DNA of 64,000 nt from Halorubrum cibi (GTDB taxonomy: Archaea > Halobacteriota > Halobacteria > Halobacteriales > Haloferacaceae), in contig NZ_FXTD01000002.1 of NCBI RefSeq assembly GCF_900182635.1, positions 287,640 through 351,639 of the forward strand, given 5' to 3'. The notes under the pieces were generated by a model that made no database searches, was not told the DNA's origin, and worked only from the letters and a program-made list of their open reading frames with translations. How positions within the stretch are numbered: the stretch's first letter is position 1; each line of letters begins with the position of its first letter. This document shows positions 34,666 to 43,649 of the stretch, piece after piece. The position numbers and the translations under genes were made by a program.

Positions 34666-36009
34666 TCAGGGAACCAACACGCGCCACAGCACGCCCGGCC
34701 GCAACAGCGAGGTCGGCTCCCGCTCGAGTCGAAAGACGCGGTAGTAGGCGTCCGTCACCCGCCCGTCGTCGTGTGCCGTCGAGACGAGCCGGTCGACGTA
34801 CCGGTTGAACGAGTCGGTCCCGGTCGGTTTCGCCCCGTCGGTCGCCTCGAACGCGAAGTCGGCCCCGACGGCGACCCGCCAGACCGCCTCGACGATCGCC
34901 GCCATGCGGTCGAAGAACCGCGGGGCCAGGCCGTCGAGACCGCCGGAGGCGAGCGCGTGATGGAGTACCAGCGCGTCGAGCGCCGCCACGGACATTCCCT
35001 GCCCGTAGATCGGGTTGAAGCTCGCGACCGCGTCGCCGGTGACGACCAGCCCGTCGGGGAACCGGTCGAGCCGGTCGTACCGGCGGCGTACGCTCGAGGG
35101 AAACGGGTAGTGATGGATCCGCTCCTCGCTCCACTCGCGGTCGCGGACGACCTCGGCGACCTCGGCGACGGGGAAGCTCTCCGCGAACGCGACGAGCCCC
35201 TCGCGATCGGTCGGGGCGTCGTCGCCGTGGAGTCCTTGGAGGATCACCTCCCACCGGCCGTCCTCGATCGGGATCGCGGCGGCCCCGCGCGTCCGCGGCG
35301 GGTCCGGCGGGACGACGAGCGCGTGCCGAGCCGACTCGGGACGTTCGACCCGGATCGTGCTGTAGGTCACGTCGACCTCGACGGATTCGGTGGGAGGTGG
35401 TTCGTACCCGTGTTCCTCGAGCCACGAGGGGGTCCGGCTCGTGCGGCCGGTCGCGTCGACGGCGAGGTCGGCCGGGAGCGTCGTCGGCTCGCCGCGCTCG
35501 TCGCGGAACTCGATTCCCGTGACGCCGCCGTCGTCGTCGGTCTCGTAGCTCGTGAACACACAGTCCCCGCGCTGGGTGACCGACGGCAGTCGATCGATCC
35601 CCTCGCGGATCGCGTGTTCGAACAGCGCCCGGCTCGCACAGTACATCGGGAACCGGCCGGGGGGATCCGCGAGGAAGTCGCCGCCGTCGTAGTAGCGCAT
35701 CTCGCGGGAGGCGTCTATCAGCAACCCTCCCGCTTCGAGGAGCCGTTCGCCGAAGCCGGGAAACAGGTCCGCGATCGTCGCCCGACCGGCCTCCAGCATG
35801 GCGTGCGGGTGTCGCGTCTGGGGCGCGCCGTCGCGGGGACGCGGAGTCTCCGGGATCGGGTCCCGCTCCAGCACCACCACCTCATCGAAGGCGTCCGCGA
35901 GCACGCGCGCCGCACACAGGCCGGCGACGCTCCCGCCGAGGACGACCGCCCGGCTCCCGAGCGTCGACGCCCGATCCCGGTCGTACCGCGTCACGTTCTC
36001 GAGTACCAT
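34666..36009 (-). CDS. FAD-dependent oxidoreductase (monooxygenase/geranylgeranyl-reductase-like)
   Basis: A 447-residue flavoprotein of the PHBH-like fold. The Rossmann motif VVLGGSVAGLCAARVLAD is at about 22-39 with the acidic end LERDP; the second FAD-contact motif is GLVVTGDAVASFNPIYGQGM near 320. A DATGRTSRTP segment follows the class. Such haloarchaeal proteins are often annotated as monooxygenase or geranylgeranyl reductase; the substrate cannot be told from sequence. Start at 36009 places the Rossmann strand after about 20 residues. Confidence 0.85.
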   Translation of the reverse strand: MVLENVTRYDRDRASTLGSRAVVLGGSVAGLCAARVLADAFDEVVVLERDPIPETPRPRDGAPQTRHPHAMLEAGRATIADLFPGFGERLLEAGGLLIDASREMRYYDGGDFLADPPGRFPMYCASRALFEHAIREGIDRLPSVTQRGDCVFTSYETDDDGGVTGIEFRDERGEPTTLPADLAVDATGRTSRTPSWLEEHGYEPPPTESVEVDVTYSTIRVERPESARHALVVPPDPPRTRGAAAIPIEDGRWEVILQGLHGDDAPTDREGLVAFAESFPVAEVAEVVRDREWSEERIHHYPFPSSVRRRYDRLDRFPDGLVVTGDAVASFNPIYGQGMSVAALDALVLHHALASGGLDGLAPRFFDRMAAIVEAVWRVAVGADFAFEATDGAKPTGTDSFNRYVDRLVSTAHDDGRVTDAYYRVFRLEREPTSLLRPGVLWRVLVP

Positions 36010-36063
36010 CGGTCTCCGTCGAAACGGAATACCGGGGCGACGCCAATCAATCTTGGCGAGACC

Positions 36064-36609
36064 TCAGAGGATCGGTTCCGACTCGCCGTACGCGGCGATG
36101 GTGACCGCCGTGGTGTATCGGTCGGGCTCGGCGGTCGCAGTCTCGACGTGCGTCTCCCGATCGGCGAGGTCCCACTCGCGCAGCGCCGAACCGTCGTCCA
36201 ATCCGGCGTGGATCCGGTCGCGGACCGCCTCGGAGTCCTCCCCGGTCACTTCGTAGAAGATCCCCGGTCCGGGACCGGTCGCCCAGCCGAGTCCGGCGGC
36301 GACGTCCGGCCGTCGTCGGGGGGCGCGCTTGTCGGCGGCGTCCTCCGCGCCGGCGCGGCCGCCCTCGCGGAAATCGACCTCGTCCCCCGGCCCGACCGTC
36401 CGGCGCGCCTCCACGACGGTGAGCGCGTTCCCCGCCGGCCCGAGGTCCGGAACCGAATCGACCCGCGTCACGGTCGCCTCCGCGGGGATCACCGAGGAGA
36501 CGGCGACGAGGTTGTAGTTGTGGAGGTTCGCGTCCGCGAGCGCGGCGTCGTAGGAGGCCATCGGCGTGTCGGCGACGCCGACGCCGCCGGCGACGTGGAT
36601 GGTGTTCAT
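36064..36609 (-). CDS. pdaD: Pyruvoyl-dependent arginine decarboxylase
   Basis: Makes agmatine from arginine; in archaea agmatine is needed for agmatidine-modified tRNA-Ile and polyamines. The proenzyme is expected to cleave itself at the Ser-Ser of NYNLVAVSSVIPAEA (about residues 32-46) to create the pyruvoyl cofactor, and GPGIFYEVTGED carries the late active-site Glu. Length (181 residues) is slightly above the Methanocaldococcus enzyme because of an Arg/Asp-rich insert near 85-105. Confidence 0.9.
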   Translation of the reverse strand: MNTIHVAGGVGVADTPMASYDAALADANLHNYNLVAVSSVIPAEATVTRVDSVPDLGPAGNALTVVEARRTVGPGDEVDFREGGRAGAEDAADKRAPRRRPDVAAGLGWATGPGPGIFYEVTGEDSEAVRDRIHAGLDDGSALREWDLADRETHVETATAEPDRYTTAVTIAAYGESEPIL

Positions 36610-37064
36610 CGGCGTGGAGTCGACGACGCGGGCGCTAAGGGGTTACGAACCGGGTCCGAGTTGACGACGGTCCGAAGCCGAACCTGAAAACGTAGCGGTG
36701 GCGCGCCTGCGAGTGCCCCGAAGGGGCGCGAGGAGCCCGCGAGGGACGCGGCGACTGAAAGGAGCCGCAGCGAGGCGCTACGCGCCTCTGGCAGCCGGAC
36801 GTAGTCCGGCGACGAGGCTGGGGAGGCGTGAGGTGCGGTCGCGGTGTGGGGTGGGACTCAAAGGGGCAGTCGCGAGGCGGGCGCACGCTCGCTGCGCTCC
36901 TCACTCGATCGTTCGCTTCGCTCACTCTCTCGTTGCGGTGCTTGTGTCGCCTGCGCCCGCCTCGCGGCTGGGGCTTTGGAGGTGTTCTTCGCGCTGACGG
37001 CAGCGACTACACACGAACGAACGGCTGGTGCCTCAAAAACGGCCACCCGGAGATCGCTCGACGC
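36610..37064. repeat. Non-coding stretch with dispersed repeat copy 1 and a long inverted repeat
   Basis: No gene is supported in these 455 bp. They hold many short imperfect palindromes, the 24-nt core of a dispersed repeat at 36814-36837 (begins GAGGCTGGGGAGGCGTGAGG), then GTGGGGTGGGACTCAAAGGG, and a perfect 15-bp inverted repeat (CGCGAGGCGGGCGCA at 36871-36885, complement at 36952-36966). Two further copies of the core occur at 50302 and 51867. The location, between two same-strand genes, suggests a mobile or structured non-coding element. Confidence 0.7.
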
Positions 37065-38288
37065 TCAGTACTGGTAGTGGATGACCTGCTCGTCGGTGCC
37101 CTCGACGTCCTGGAGCTTCTCGCGGGCGCGCTCGAAGTCCTCCTGGACCACCTCGGTGCGATCGTCGCGGATCGCGAACATCCCCGCCTCGGTCGCGACC
37201 GAGGCGATGTCCGCGCCGCTGTACCCCTCCAGGTCCGCCGCGACCTCGCTCACGTCGACGTCGTCCGCGACGTTCATCTCTTGGGAGTGTATCTCGAGGA
37301 TACGCTCGCGGCCCTCGGTATCGGGCTCGGGAACCTCGATGAGCCGGTCGAACCGACCGGGCCGAAGGATCGCCTCGTCGAGCATGTCGAATCGGTTGGT
37401 GGCGGCGATGATGCGGATCTCCCCGCGCTCGTCGAAGCCGTCCATCTCCGAGAGGAGCTGCATCATCGTCCGCTGGACCTCGGCGTCGCCGCTCGTCTTC
37501 GAGTCCGTCCGCTTCGAGGCGACCGCGTCGATCTCGTCGATGAAGATCACCGCGGGCTCGCGCTCGGCGGCCAACTCGAAGAGGTCGCGGACGAGCCGGG
37601 ACCCCTCGCCGATGAACTTTCGGACCAGCTCGGAGCCGGCCATCTTGATGAACGTCGCGTCGGACTCGTTGGCGACCGCCTTCGCCAGCATCGTCTTGCC
37701 CGTCCCCGGCGGGCCATGAAGCAGCACGCCGCTCGGCGGCTCGACGCCGACGGTCTCGAACTGTTCGGGGTTCTCCAGGGGGTCCTCGACGGCCTCGCGA
37801 ACCTCGCGGATCTGCTCGTCGATGCCGCCGATGTCGGCGTACTCGACGTCGGGCGATTCGGTGACCTCCATCGCCTGCGCGCGGGAGTCGGTCTCGTCGT
37901 CGAGCACCTGCTGGATCGCGAAGGAGTCGTTGATCGCGACGCGGTCGCCGGGTCGGAGGTCGGCGTCGAGGCGGGTCGCCGTCTGCGTCAACACCTCCTG
38001 GTTGTTGCCGTGCTGTTTGATGACGACGCCGTCCTCGGTCATCTCCTCGACTGAGGCGATGTACAGAGAGGAGGTCTTCAACACCTCGTTCTCGCGTTTC
38101 AGCTCGTCGACGTCGGTTTTGAGGTCGCCCCGGCGTCCCTGCGCGTCCTCGAGGCGGTCCTCGAGTTCGTCGTTCACGTGGACGATCCGCCGGTAGTGTT
38201 GCCGGATCGCCTCGAGCCGCTCCGCCTCGCTCATCTCCGGATCGAGTTCGAGACGAGGGCGGTCCGGCAGTGAGGGGCTATGAGACAT
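37065..38288 (-). CDS. panA: Proteasome-activating nucleotidase PanA (PAN-1)
   Basis: Hexameric AAA+ unfoldase that feeds the archaeal 20S proteasome. An N-terminal coiled coil (about 20-75) is followed by an OB domain ([19 protein letters not shown]) and the AAA core: [10 protein letters not shown] near 192-201, FIDEIDA, and the second region of homology [20 protein letters not shown]. The C-terminus ends HYQY, so it is not a strict HbYX motif, where Tyr would be penultimate. 407 residues is the expected length. It is one of the PAN paralogues of haloarchaea. Confidence 0.95.
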   Translation of the reverse strand: MSHSPSLPDRPRLELDPEMSEAERLEAIRQHYRRIVHVNDELEDRLEDAQGRRGDLKTDVDELKRENEVLKTSSLYIASVEEMTEDGVVIKQHGNNQEVLTQTATRLDADLRPGDRVAINDSFAIQQVLDDETDSRAQAMEVTESPDVEYADIGGIDEQIREVREAVEDPLENPEQFETVGVEPPSGVLLHGPPGTGKTMLAKAVANESDATFIKMAGSELVRKFIGEGSRLVRDLFELAAEREPAVIFIDEIDAVASKRTDSKTSGDAEVQRTMMQLLSEMDGFDERGEIRIIAATNRFDMLDEAILRPGRFDRLIEVPEPDTEGRERILEIHSQEMNVADDVDVSEVAADLEGYSGADIASVATEAGMFAIRDDRTEVVQEDFERAREKLQDVEGTDEQVIHYQY

Positions 38289-38409
38289 TCGTTATCCCCG
38301 GTACGGCACGCGCGTAAATGTGCCTTTGGGTCACGGCGGGCCGGCGGCGGCGTCGGGAGGGTTTTCCGCGCGGACTCCGATTATCCGACCTGAGACCTGG
38401 CCGACGAGG

Positions 38410-38415
38410 TTTATA
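38410..38415 (+). promoter_or_regulatory. TATA box ahead of a mini-ORF and the HalX regulator
   Basis: TTTATA lies 25-30 bp before the ATG at 38440 and not before the regulator's own ATG at 38517. A leaderless transcript would thus begin at the mini-ORF. Confidence 0.6.
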
Positions 38416-38439
38416 CCGCTCCCGTCCGTACCGTCTCGT

Positions 38440-38520
38440 ATGAGCGGACGAGCCGTTTCACAACGCGCCGCGTCGACGGACGCGGAACGAGAGTACCTCG
38501 ACGCGCCCGTACGACGATGA
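38440..38520 (+). CDS. 26-codon leader ORF overlapping the HalX regulator start
   Basis: A short frame (starts MSGRAVSQRAASTDA) with its ATG at the position expected for a leaderless transcript from the TATA box at 38410. Its TGA overlaps the regulator ATG as ATGA (38517-38520). It could couple translation of the response regulator to initiation at the 5' end. Whether the 26-residue peptide has a function is unknown. Confidence 0.4.
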   Translation: MSGRAVSQRAASTDAEREYLDAPVRR

Positions 38521-39104
38521 CGGACGGATCGTCCTCCGACGGATCGTCCTCCGACGGATCGACGCCGACGGTCCTCGCCGTCGACGACGAGCCCGACCTC
38601 GCCGAGCTGTACCGCGTCTACCTCGACGGACGCTACGACGTCCGACTCGCCACGAGCGGCGAGCAGGCCCTCGAGGAGATGGACGACGACGTCGACGTGG
38701 TACTCCTCGACCGGCGGATGCCGGACCTCTCCGGTCACGAGGTGCTCTCCGAGATCCGTTCTGCGGGATACGACGCCCGGGTCGCGATGCTGACCGCGGT
38801 CGAACCCGACGTCGACATCGTCGACATGCCGTTCGACGACTACAAGACGAAACCCGTCACCCACGAGGACCTCATCGCGCTCGTGGAGGTGCTCTTAGAG
38901 CGCGCCGCCTTCGACGAACGGAGCCAGAGGTTCTTCGCGCTCGCCTCGAAAAAGGCGGCGCTGGAGGCCGCCGGAACGACGGACACCGAGGAGTACGACG
39001 AACTCGTCGATCGGATGGGGGCGGTCCGCGCGGAGGTCGACGAGACCCTCGACCGGCTCTCGGCGGAGGACGCCTTCGCGGAGATCTCGACGGACGTTCC
39101 CTGA
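38517..39104 (+). CDS. HalX-domain response regulator
   Basis: A two-component regulator of 195 residues. The receiver domain (about 18-130) has VDDEP, the phospho-acceptor Asp near 65 in LLDRRMPD, Thr in MLTAVEP and the Lys of DYKTKPVTH. The C-terminal HalX domain (about 135-190; FDERSQRFFALASKKAALEA) is a helical module seen in haloarchaeal receivers and of unknown output. The N-terminus carries a 15-bp tandem repeat (GSSSD units). The start at 38517 could alternatively lie downstream of that repeat. No kinase is adjacent. Confidence 0.88.
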   Translation: MTDGSSSDGSSSDGSTPTVLAVDDEPDLAELYRVYLDGRYDVRLATSGEQALEEMDDDVDVVLLDRRMPDLSGHEVLSEIRSAGYDARVAMLTAVEPDVDIVDMPFDDYKTKPVTHEDLIALVEVLLERAAFDERSQRFFALASKKAALEAAGTTDTEEYDELVDRMGAVRAEVDETLDRLSAEDAFAEISTDVP

Positions 39105-39135
39105 CGGATCGACCGGATCTCGCCTTCTCCCGACG

Positions 39136-39420
39136 CTACTCGATCTCGAGGTCCCCGCCGTCGTCGCCGCCGGCGTTGTCCTCGTCCCACTCGATTTCGA
39201 ACTCGACGCTCAACTCGCCGGGACCCCCGGCCGGACCCTCTCGCTCGGCTTTCACCTCGAAGGTGGGCCGCGCGGGTGGATCCATCGTCACCGACTGTTC
39301 GCCGCGGGTCAGCGTGATCGCGTTACCGGACTCGAGCGAGTCGGCGACGGTCCGAAGGTACGAGGCGATCTCCTCGCGGCTTCGACGGCTCTCCGACTCG
39401 AAGAGGACTTCCTCGGGCAT
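39136..39420 (-). CDS. Amphi-Trp domain protein
   Basis: A 94-residue small protein of the amphi-Trp family, widespread in haloarchaea and of unknown role: EEVLFESESRRSREEIASYL, SGNAITLTRGEQSVTMDPP, and a strand VEFEIEWDED near the C-terminus with the Trp that names the family. It ends in a short acidic tail. It converges with the HalX regulator. Confidence 0.8.
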   Translation of the reverse strand: MPEEVLFESESRRSREEIASYLRTVADSLESGNAITLTRGEQSVTMDPPARPTFEVKAEREGPAGGPGELSVEFEIEWDEDNAGGDDGGDLEIE

Positions 39421-39503
39421 ACCTCCTCGTTGGTCGCGTCACCGGATAAACGTATGCGCCGACCGCTGATCAGGTTTAATACCGTCTTCGACGAGTCCGA
39501 GAC

Positions 39504-40562
39504 GTGTCCGAAACCGCCGACGTACGAGGCACCCTCCGTCGAAGCCTCCGCGCCCTCCCCACGCTGCTCGCGATCCCGATGGCCGTCCTCACGTCCGCGG
39601 CCCTCGTCACCGGGACGACGACGGCCGCAGACGGGTTTCCGTCGACTCCCGTCGGGACGATAGCGCTCGCCGTCTCGGTCGTCGCGATCCCGATCGTCGC
39701 GTCGATCGCGGTCGTCGGAGCGTGGCGCAACGATCGGCGGATTCAGTGGGCGGCGACCGGCGGACTCCTGATCTTCGGGATCGTTCCGTTCGGCGCGGCT
39801 TTCGAAGTGGTTCTGGTCGGGATCCTCGTCCTTCTCGGACTGTTGAACACCGCTCCCGATCGCCGTTGGTACGACGTCTGGCTCGCGCTCGCGCTGCTCG
39901 TCTCGCTGTGGGGGATCGGTTCGCTCCTCGTCGTGTACACGCCCGGTCACGGTGGCGTGATGGTCGTCGTCGGTGCCACGATCGTCTTCGGAGCGACCGT
40001 CTCGGTTCTCGCCGCCGGCAGCGGAACGCTCAGTGAGACTCGCCGGTCGCTCGCGAGCCGGGACCCCGCGGAGGGGATCCCGTCGCGGATCGTCTCGGGG
40101 GTCGCGTCCGGTCCCGAGTGGCGGCCCGCTTGGATCGCGATCGCCTTCCTCTCGCTCGCCGTCACGACGTTCCACTTCCTCGGGTTGGCGTGGGGGACGT
40201 ACACGCGCTACTGGTTCTGGGACGCGGTGACCCACTCGCTGTCCGGGTTCGGCGTCGCGGGGATCGTCTACCTGTTGCGACCGTCGGCGTTCACGACTCC
40301 GAGGCGCCTCTTCTCGCTCCTGCCCGCGCTCGTGTTCACGATCGGTGCCGTCTTCGAGGTGTACGAATACGCCTTCCGAGAGTTCTACGTCCGATGGAGC
40401 ATCGAGCGATACCTCACGGACACCATCTCCGATCTGGGATACGACACGCTCGGGGCGCTGGCGTTCGCCTGCTTCCCGTACGCTCGTCACGTCGGGAGTG
40501 GACCCGACCCGCTCGAGACGGACGCGAGCGACGACTCCGAGGAGGATCCCGACGAACCGTGA
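39504..40562 (+). CDS. Multi-pass membrane protein with DUF2238/YjdF-like region
   Basis: A 352-residue protein with about nine hydrophobic helices. The second half (WFWDAVTHSLSGFGVAGIVY, VFEVYEYAFREFYVRW, DTISDLGYDTLGALAF) carries the spaced Asp, His, Glu and Asp-Gly residues seen in DUF2238 (YjdF-like) membrane proteins. Start is the GTG at 39504; an alternative is MAVLTSAALVTG about 25 codons in. Function is unknown. Confidence 0.75.
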   Translation: MSETADVRGTLRRSLRALPTLLAIPMAVLTSAALVTGTTTAADGFPSTPVGTIALAVSVVAIPIVASIAVVGAWRNDRRIQWAATGGLLIFGIVPFGAAFEVVLVGILVLLGLLNTAPDRRWYDVWLALALLVSLWGIGSLLVVYTPGHGGVMVVVGATIVFGATVSVLAAGSGTLSETRRSLASRDPAEGIPSRIVSGVASGPEWRPAWIAIAFLSLAVTTFHFLGLAWGTYTRYWFWDAVTHSLSGFGVAGIVYLLRPSAFTTPRRLFSLLPALVFTIGAVFEVYEYAFREFYVRWSIERYLTDTISDLGYDTLGALAFACFPYARHVGSGPDPLETDASDDSEEDPDEP

Positions 40563-40668
40563 GGACGAGACCGATCGATTCCGACCCCGGTTCCGAAACG
40601 CCGCCTCCCGCACCGCCAGTCGCTCCGTCTCCGGTCAGAACTCGTGTCCCGTCAGAATTCGTCTCCGG

Positions 40669-41748
40669 TCAGAACTCGTCTTCGAACACGAACGTGCCGT
40701 TACGCTGGACGACCTCTCCGTCGACTTCGATGACCGAGTCCTCGCTCATGTCGACGATCATGTCGACGTGCTCGGCGGATTCGTTGAGTTCGTTCCCCTC
40801 GCCGACCGTGTCCGGATAGGCGGACCCGACCGCCATGTGGACGGTGTCGCCCATCTTCTCGTCGAACAGCATGTTGTAGGTGAACCGGTCGATCTGCCGG
40901 TTCATCCCGATCCCGAGCTCGCCGAGGTGTCGCGATCCCTCGTCGGTGTCGAGGATCCCGGTCAACAGGTCCTCGTTTCGGTCGGCGGCGTGTGAGACGA
41001 CTCTCCCGTCCTCGAACCGCAGTCTGACTCCGTCGATCTCGCGGCCGTATCGGTACAGCGGGAGGTCGAAGTGGACCTCGCCGTCGACGCTGTCGCGCAT
41101 CGGGGCCGTGAACACCTCGCCGCCGGGGAGGTTCGCCTCGCCGTAGTCGTTGAGGGCCGTGTTACCGGCGAGACTCATGGTGAGGTCGGTCTCCTCGCCT
41201 GAGCGGATCCGGAGCTCCTCGGCGTCGTTCAGGATCTCCACCATCTCCGCCTGAAACTCGCGTTGGGCCTCCCAGTCGAGCGAGACGGCGTCCCACACGA
41301 AGTCCTCGTACGCCTCGGTGCTCATCCCCGCGAGCTGGGCGTGTCCGGAGGTCGGGTACTGCGTGAGACACCACGTCTTCGAGAGGCGCTCGCGTTTCAC
41401 CTCTTCCATCGCGCGATTGTACGCGGCGTTCGTCTCGGGGTCCACGTCGGCGCCCTCCGTGACGTTCGCTCCGCCGCGGGCGATGACGAAGACGTCCGTC
41501 TCCTCGTAGAGCGCGCGCCGGTGAGCGGGCTCCTCGAAGCCGTCGGCGGCGCGTTTGAACGCGCGGTCCGCCCGCTTCGAGTAGTTGAGGTACACCGGGT
41601 TCGCCCCGCGGTCGCCGCAGATCTCGTGGAGCGCGACCGCGAGGTCCTCGGCCTCGGCCGGCAGTTGGATGACGACGTCGTCCCCGGCCTCGATGCCGGT
41701 CGAGTGGTTCGCGATCGTCTCCGCGTGTTCGCGTACGCGTGGGTCCAT
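40669..41748 (-). CDS. Aminopeptidase of the M29 family
   Basis: A 359-residue dizinc aminopeptidase (AmpS/thermophilic aminopeptidase type) removing N-terminal residues from peptides in the cytosol. Matches: ARGGANVTEGADVD, TQYPTSGHAQLAGMS, LAGNTALNDYGEANLPGGEV, and the metal-site run VHMAVGSAYPDTVGEGNELN with HVDMIVDM, where the Glu, His and Asp ligands lie. The ATG at 41748 gives the family N-terminus DPRVREHAETIANHS. It diverges from the M48 protease gene. Confidence 0.9.
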   Translation of the reverse strand: MDPRVREHAETIANHSTGIEAGDDVVIQLPAEAEDLAVALHEICGDRGANPVYLNYSKRADRAFKRAADGFEEPAHRRALYEETDVFVIARGGANVTEGADVDPETNAAYNRAMEEVKRERLSKTWCLTQYPTSGHAQLAGMSTEAYEDFVWDAVSLDWEAQREFQAEMVEILNDAEELRIRSGEETDLTMSLAGNTALNDYGEANLPGGEVFTAPMRDSVDGEVHFDLPLYRYGREIDGVRLRFEDGRVVSHAADRNEDLLTGILDTDEGSRHLGELGIGMNRQIDRFTYNMLFDEKMGDTVHMAVGSAYPDTVGEGNELNESAEHVDMIVDMSEDSVIEVDGEVVQRNGTFVFEDEF

Positions 41749-41834
41749 GACGACTCGCTTTCTCCCCCGAGGGATTACGGCTTTCCCTCCGGCACGACGC
41801 GACGGGTTTTGTCCCTGCGGCGCGTAGAGAGCGC

Positions 41835-42797
41835 ATGACCCGGCTCGCCTTCCGGTTCGCGACGGCGACGGTCGGCGTCGTCCTCCTCGCGGGGTACCTC
41901 GCGGCGGCGCTCGTCGTCCTCCGGGCGCTCCGCGCGCTCTGGGCGCTCCGACCGGGAACCGTCGAGTCGGTCGTGCTGCTCGTCGCCGCCGCGCTCGGCT
42001 CCGCGTACCTGAGCTACCGGTTCGGGGCGGCGCGGCTGCTCGACGCCGTCGACGCCGACCCGATCCCCCGGGCGAACGCCCCGAGACTCCACCGCCGGCT
42101 CGACGCGCTCGTCGAGCGGATGGACGTCGACCGCCCGACGCTGTACGTCGCGGACGCGCGAGCCCCGAACGCGTTCGCAGTCGGCGGCTCCGGCGGCGAC
42201 GCACTCGTGATCGACCGGTCGCTCTTCCGGCTGCTGTCGCCGCCCGAACTCGAGGGGATCCTCGCACACGAGCTCGCACATCTCGAGACGAGGGACGGGC
42301 TCGCGGCCGCGATGATCGACGGCCTCGGGCGAAGCGTCATCGGCCTCGTCGCGCTCGCGACGCTCCCCGCCCTGCTGGCGCTGTCCGGACTAGCGGAGGG
42401 ATCGGCGTGGATCCGCGGGCGACCCGGCGATCGCTCGGGCGCATTCGCGCGGCTCCATCGCCTCCTCGCCGGAGGAGTGGTCGCCGGGTTCGTCCTCGCG
42501 ACGCTGCTCGCGCGAACCCGCTCGCGCAGGCGGGAGTTCGCGGCCGACGACCGGGCGGCGGAGGTGACCGGCGACCCGCTCGCGCTGGCTCGGGCGCTGC
42601 GCCGGATCGAGCGCGCGAGCGACCCGTCCTGGCCGTTCGCTCCGCTCTCGACCCACCGCGACACGGGCGATCCGCTCGAGCGCTGGCTCTCGACGCACCC
42701 GCCGACCGCCGACCGGATCCGACGGCTTCGGGAACGCGCCGAGGCCGAGTCGGACCGGCGGGGCCGAGAGGGGTGGACCGGCGTGCCGGTTCGGTGA
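41835..42797 (+). CDS. M48 family membrane metalloprotease (HtpX-like)
   Basis: A 320-residue zinc protease. Two N-terminal helices are followed by PTLYVADARAPNAFAVGGSG and the zinc motif ILAHELAHLETRDG (HExxH as HELAH), two more helices (VIGLVALATLPALLALSGLA; GGVVAGFVLATLLA) and the third ligand Glu in RREFAADDRAAEVTG. It is expected to cleave membrane or misfolded proteins. The final part LSTHPPTADRIRRLRE is the usual ending. Confidence 0.9.
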   Translation: MTRLAFRFATATVGVVLLAGYLAAALVVLRALRALWALRPGTVESVVLLVAAALGSAYLSYRFGAARLLDAVDADPIPRANAPRLHRRLDALVERMDVDRPTLYVADARAPNAFAVGGSGGDALVIDRSLFRLLSPPELEGILAHELAHLETRDGLAAAMIDGLGRSVIGLVALATLPALLALSGLAEGSAWIRGRPGDRSGAFARLHRLLAGGVVAGFVLATLLARTRSRRREFAADDRAAEVTGDPLALARALRRIERASDPSWPFAPLSTHRDTGDPLERWLSTHPPTADRIRRLRERAEAESDRRGREGWTGVPVR

Positions 42798-42840
42798 GAT
42801 CCTCTCCCGCGCACCCAGTGATCACTCACCTGGCGACCGC

Positions 42841-43548
42841 TCACCCGAGGAGCACCCACGCGCCGAGCAGGAGCAGGATCGCGCCCGCGACCCGGTCCAG
42901 CAGGCGGCCGGTCGCCTCGGACCGGAGCACCCCCGCGGCCCCATCGGCGACGAGTGCGACGACGCCGAGGTACGCGGCCGTGAGCGAGGCGTAGGTGACG
43001 CCGAGGAGCGCGATGGCCCCGCTCTCGGCGCCGAATCCGCCGAGCGGGGCGAGACCCCACCCCTCGACGCCGGTCCCGACGCCGACACCGCCGGACACGC
43101 CACCGTCGACGCCACCGATCCCGACGCCGCCGCTTTCGACGAACCCCGGCAGGAACGCGAGGAAGAACAGCGCGACCTGCGGGTTGAGCGCGTTGACGAG
43201 GAACCCCTCGCGGACGCCGTCGCCGCCCGTGGACGACGCCTCCTCGCCGGCGGATCGGAGCGTGTCGACGCCCAGATAACAGAGGTAGATCCCGCCGGCG
43301 ATCCGGACGACCCGCTCCGCGCCAGGCACGGCCCGGTACACCGCAGCGACGCCGATCACGACGAGCGCGGTGTGAAAGAGGATCCCGGTCGTGACCCCGA
43401 GGGCGGCCCGGAGGCCGGCCCCTCGGTCCTCGAGCCCACACGAGAGCACGAACAGCGTGTCGGGCCCTGGCGTGACGATCAGCGTCGCCGCCGCCAGCAC
43501 GAACAGGGCGTACGTCGGCGGATCGAGCGGGAAACCGGCGGCGACCAT
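42841..43548 (-). CDS. LysE family exporter
   Basis: A 235-residue transporter of the LysE/RhtB superfamily with six predicted helices, exporting amino acids or related metabolites. The first helix region (YALFVLAAATLIVTPGPDTL) has the family PGPD motif and GFLVNALNPQVALFFLAFLPG follows. A Gly/Val-rich loop of about 35 residues (around 125-160) is an unusual insertion after that helix. It diverges from cofH. Confidence 0.88.
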   Translation of the reverse strand: MVAAGFPLDPPTYALFVLAAATLIVTPGPDTLFVLSCGLEDRGAGLRAALGVTTGILFHTALVVIGVAAVYRAVPGAERVVRIAGGIYLCYLGVDTLRSAGEEASSTGGDGVREGFLVNALNPQVALFFLAFLPGFVESGGVGIGGVDGGVSGGVGVGTGVEGWGLAPLGGFGAESGAIALLGVTYASLTAAYLGVVALVADGAAGVLRSEATGRLLDRVAGAILLLLGAWVLLG

Positions 43549-43618
43549 CGTCTCCCGGAGGAGCCGCGGGGAATAAAAAAACCGATCGGCGTTGCCGGCG
43601 GGTGCCGTGACCGCCCCG

Positions 43619-43626
43619 TTTTTATC
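43619..43626 (+). promoter_or_regulatory. TATA box of cofH
   Basis: TTTTTATC is centred about 27 bp before the ATG at 43650, supporting a leaderless cofH transcript. Confidence 0.55.
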
Positions 43627-43649
43627 CGTGGGGCCGGGACGGTAGGGGG

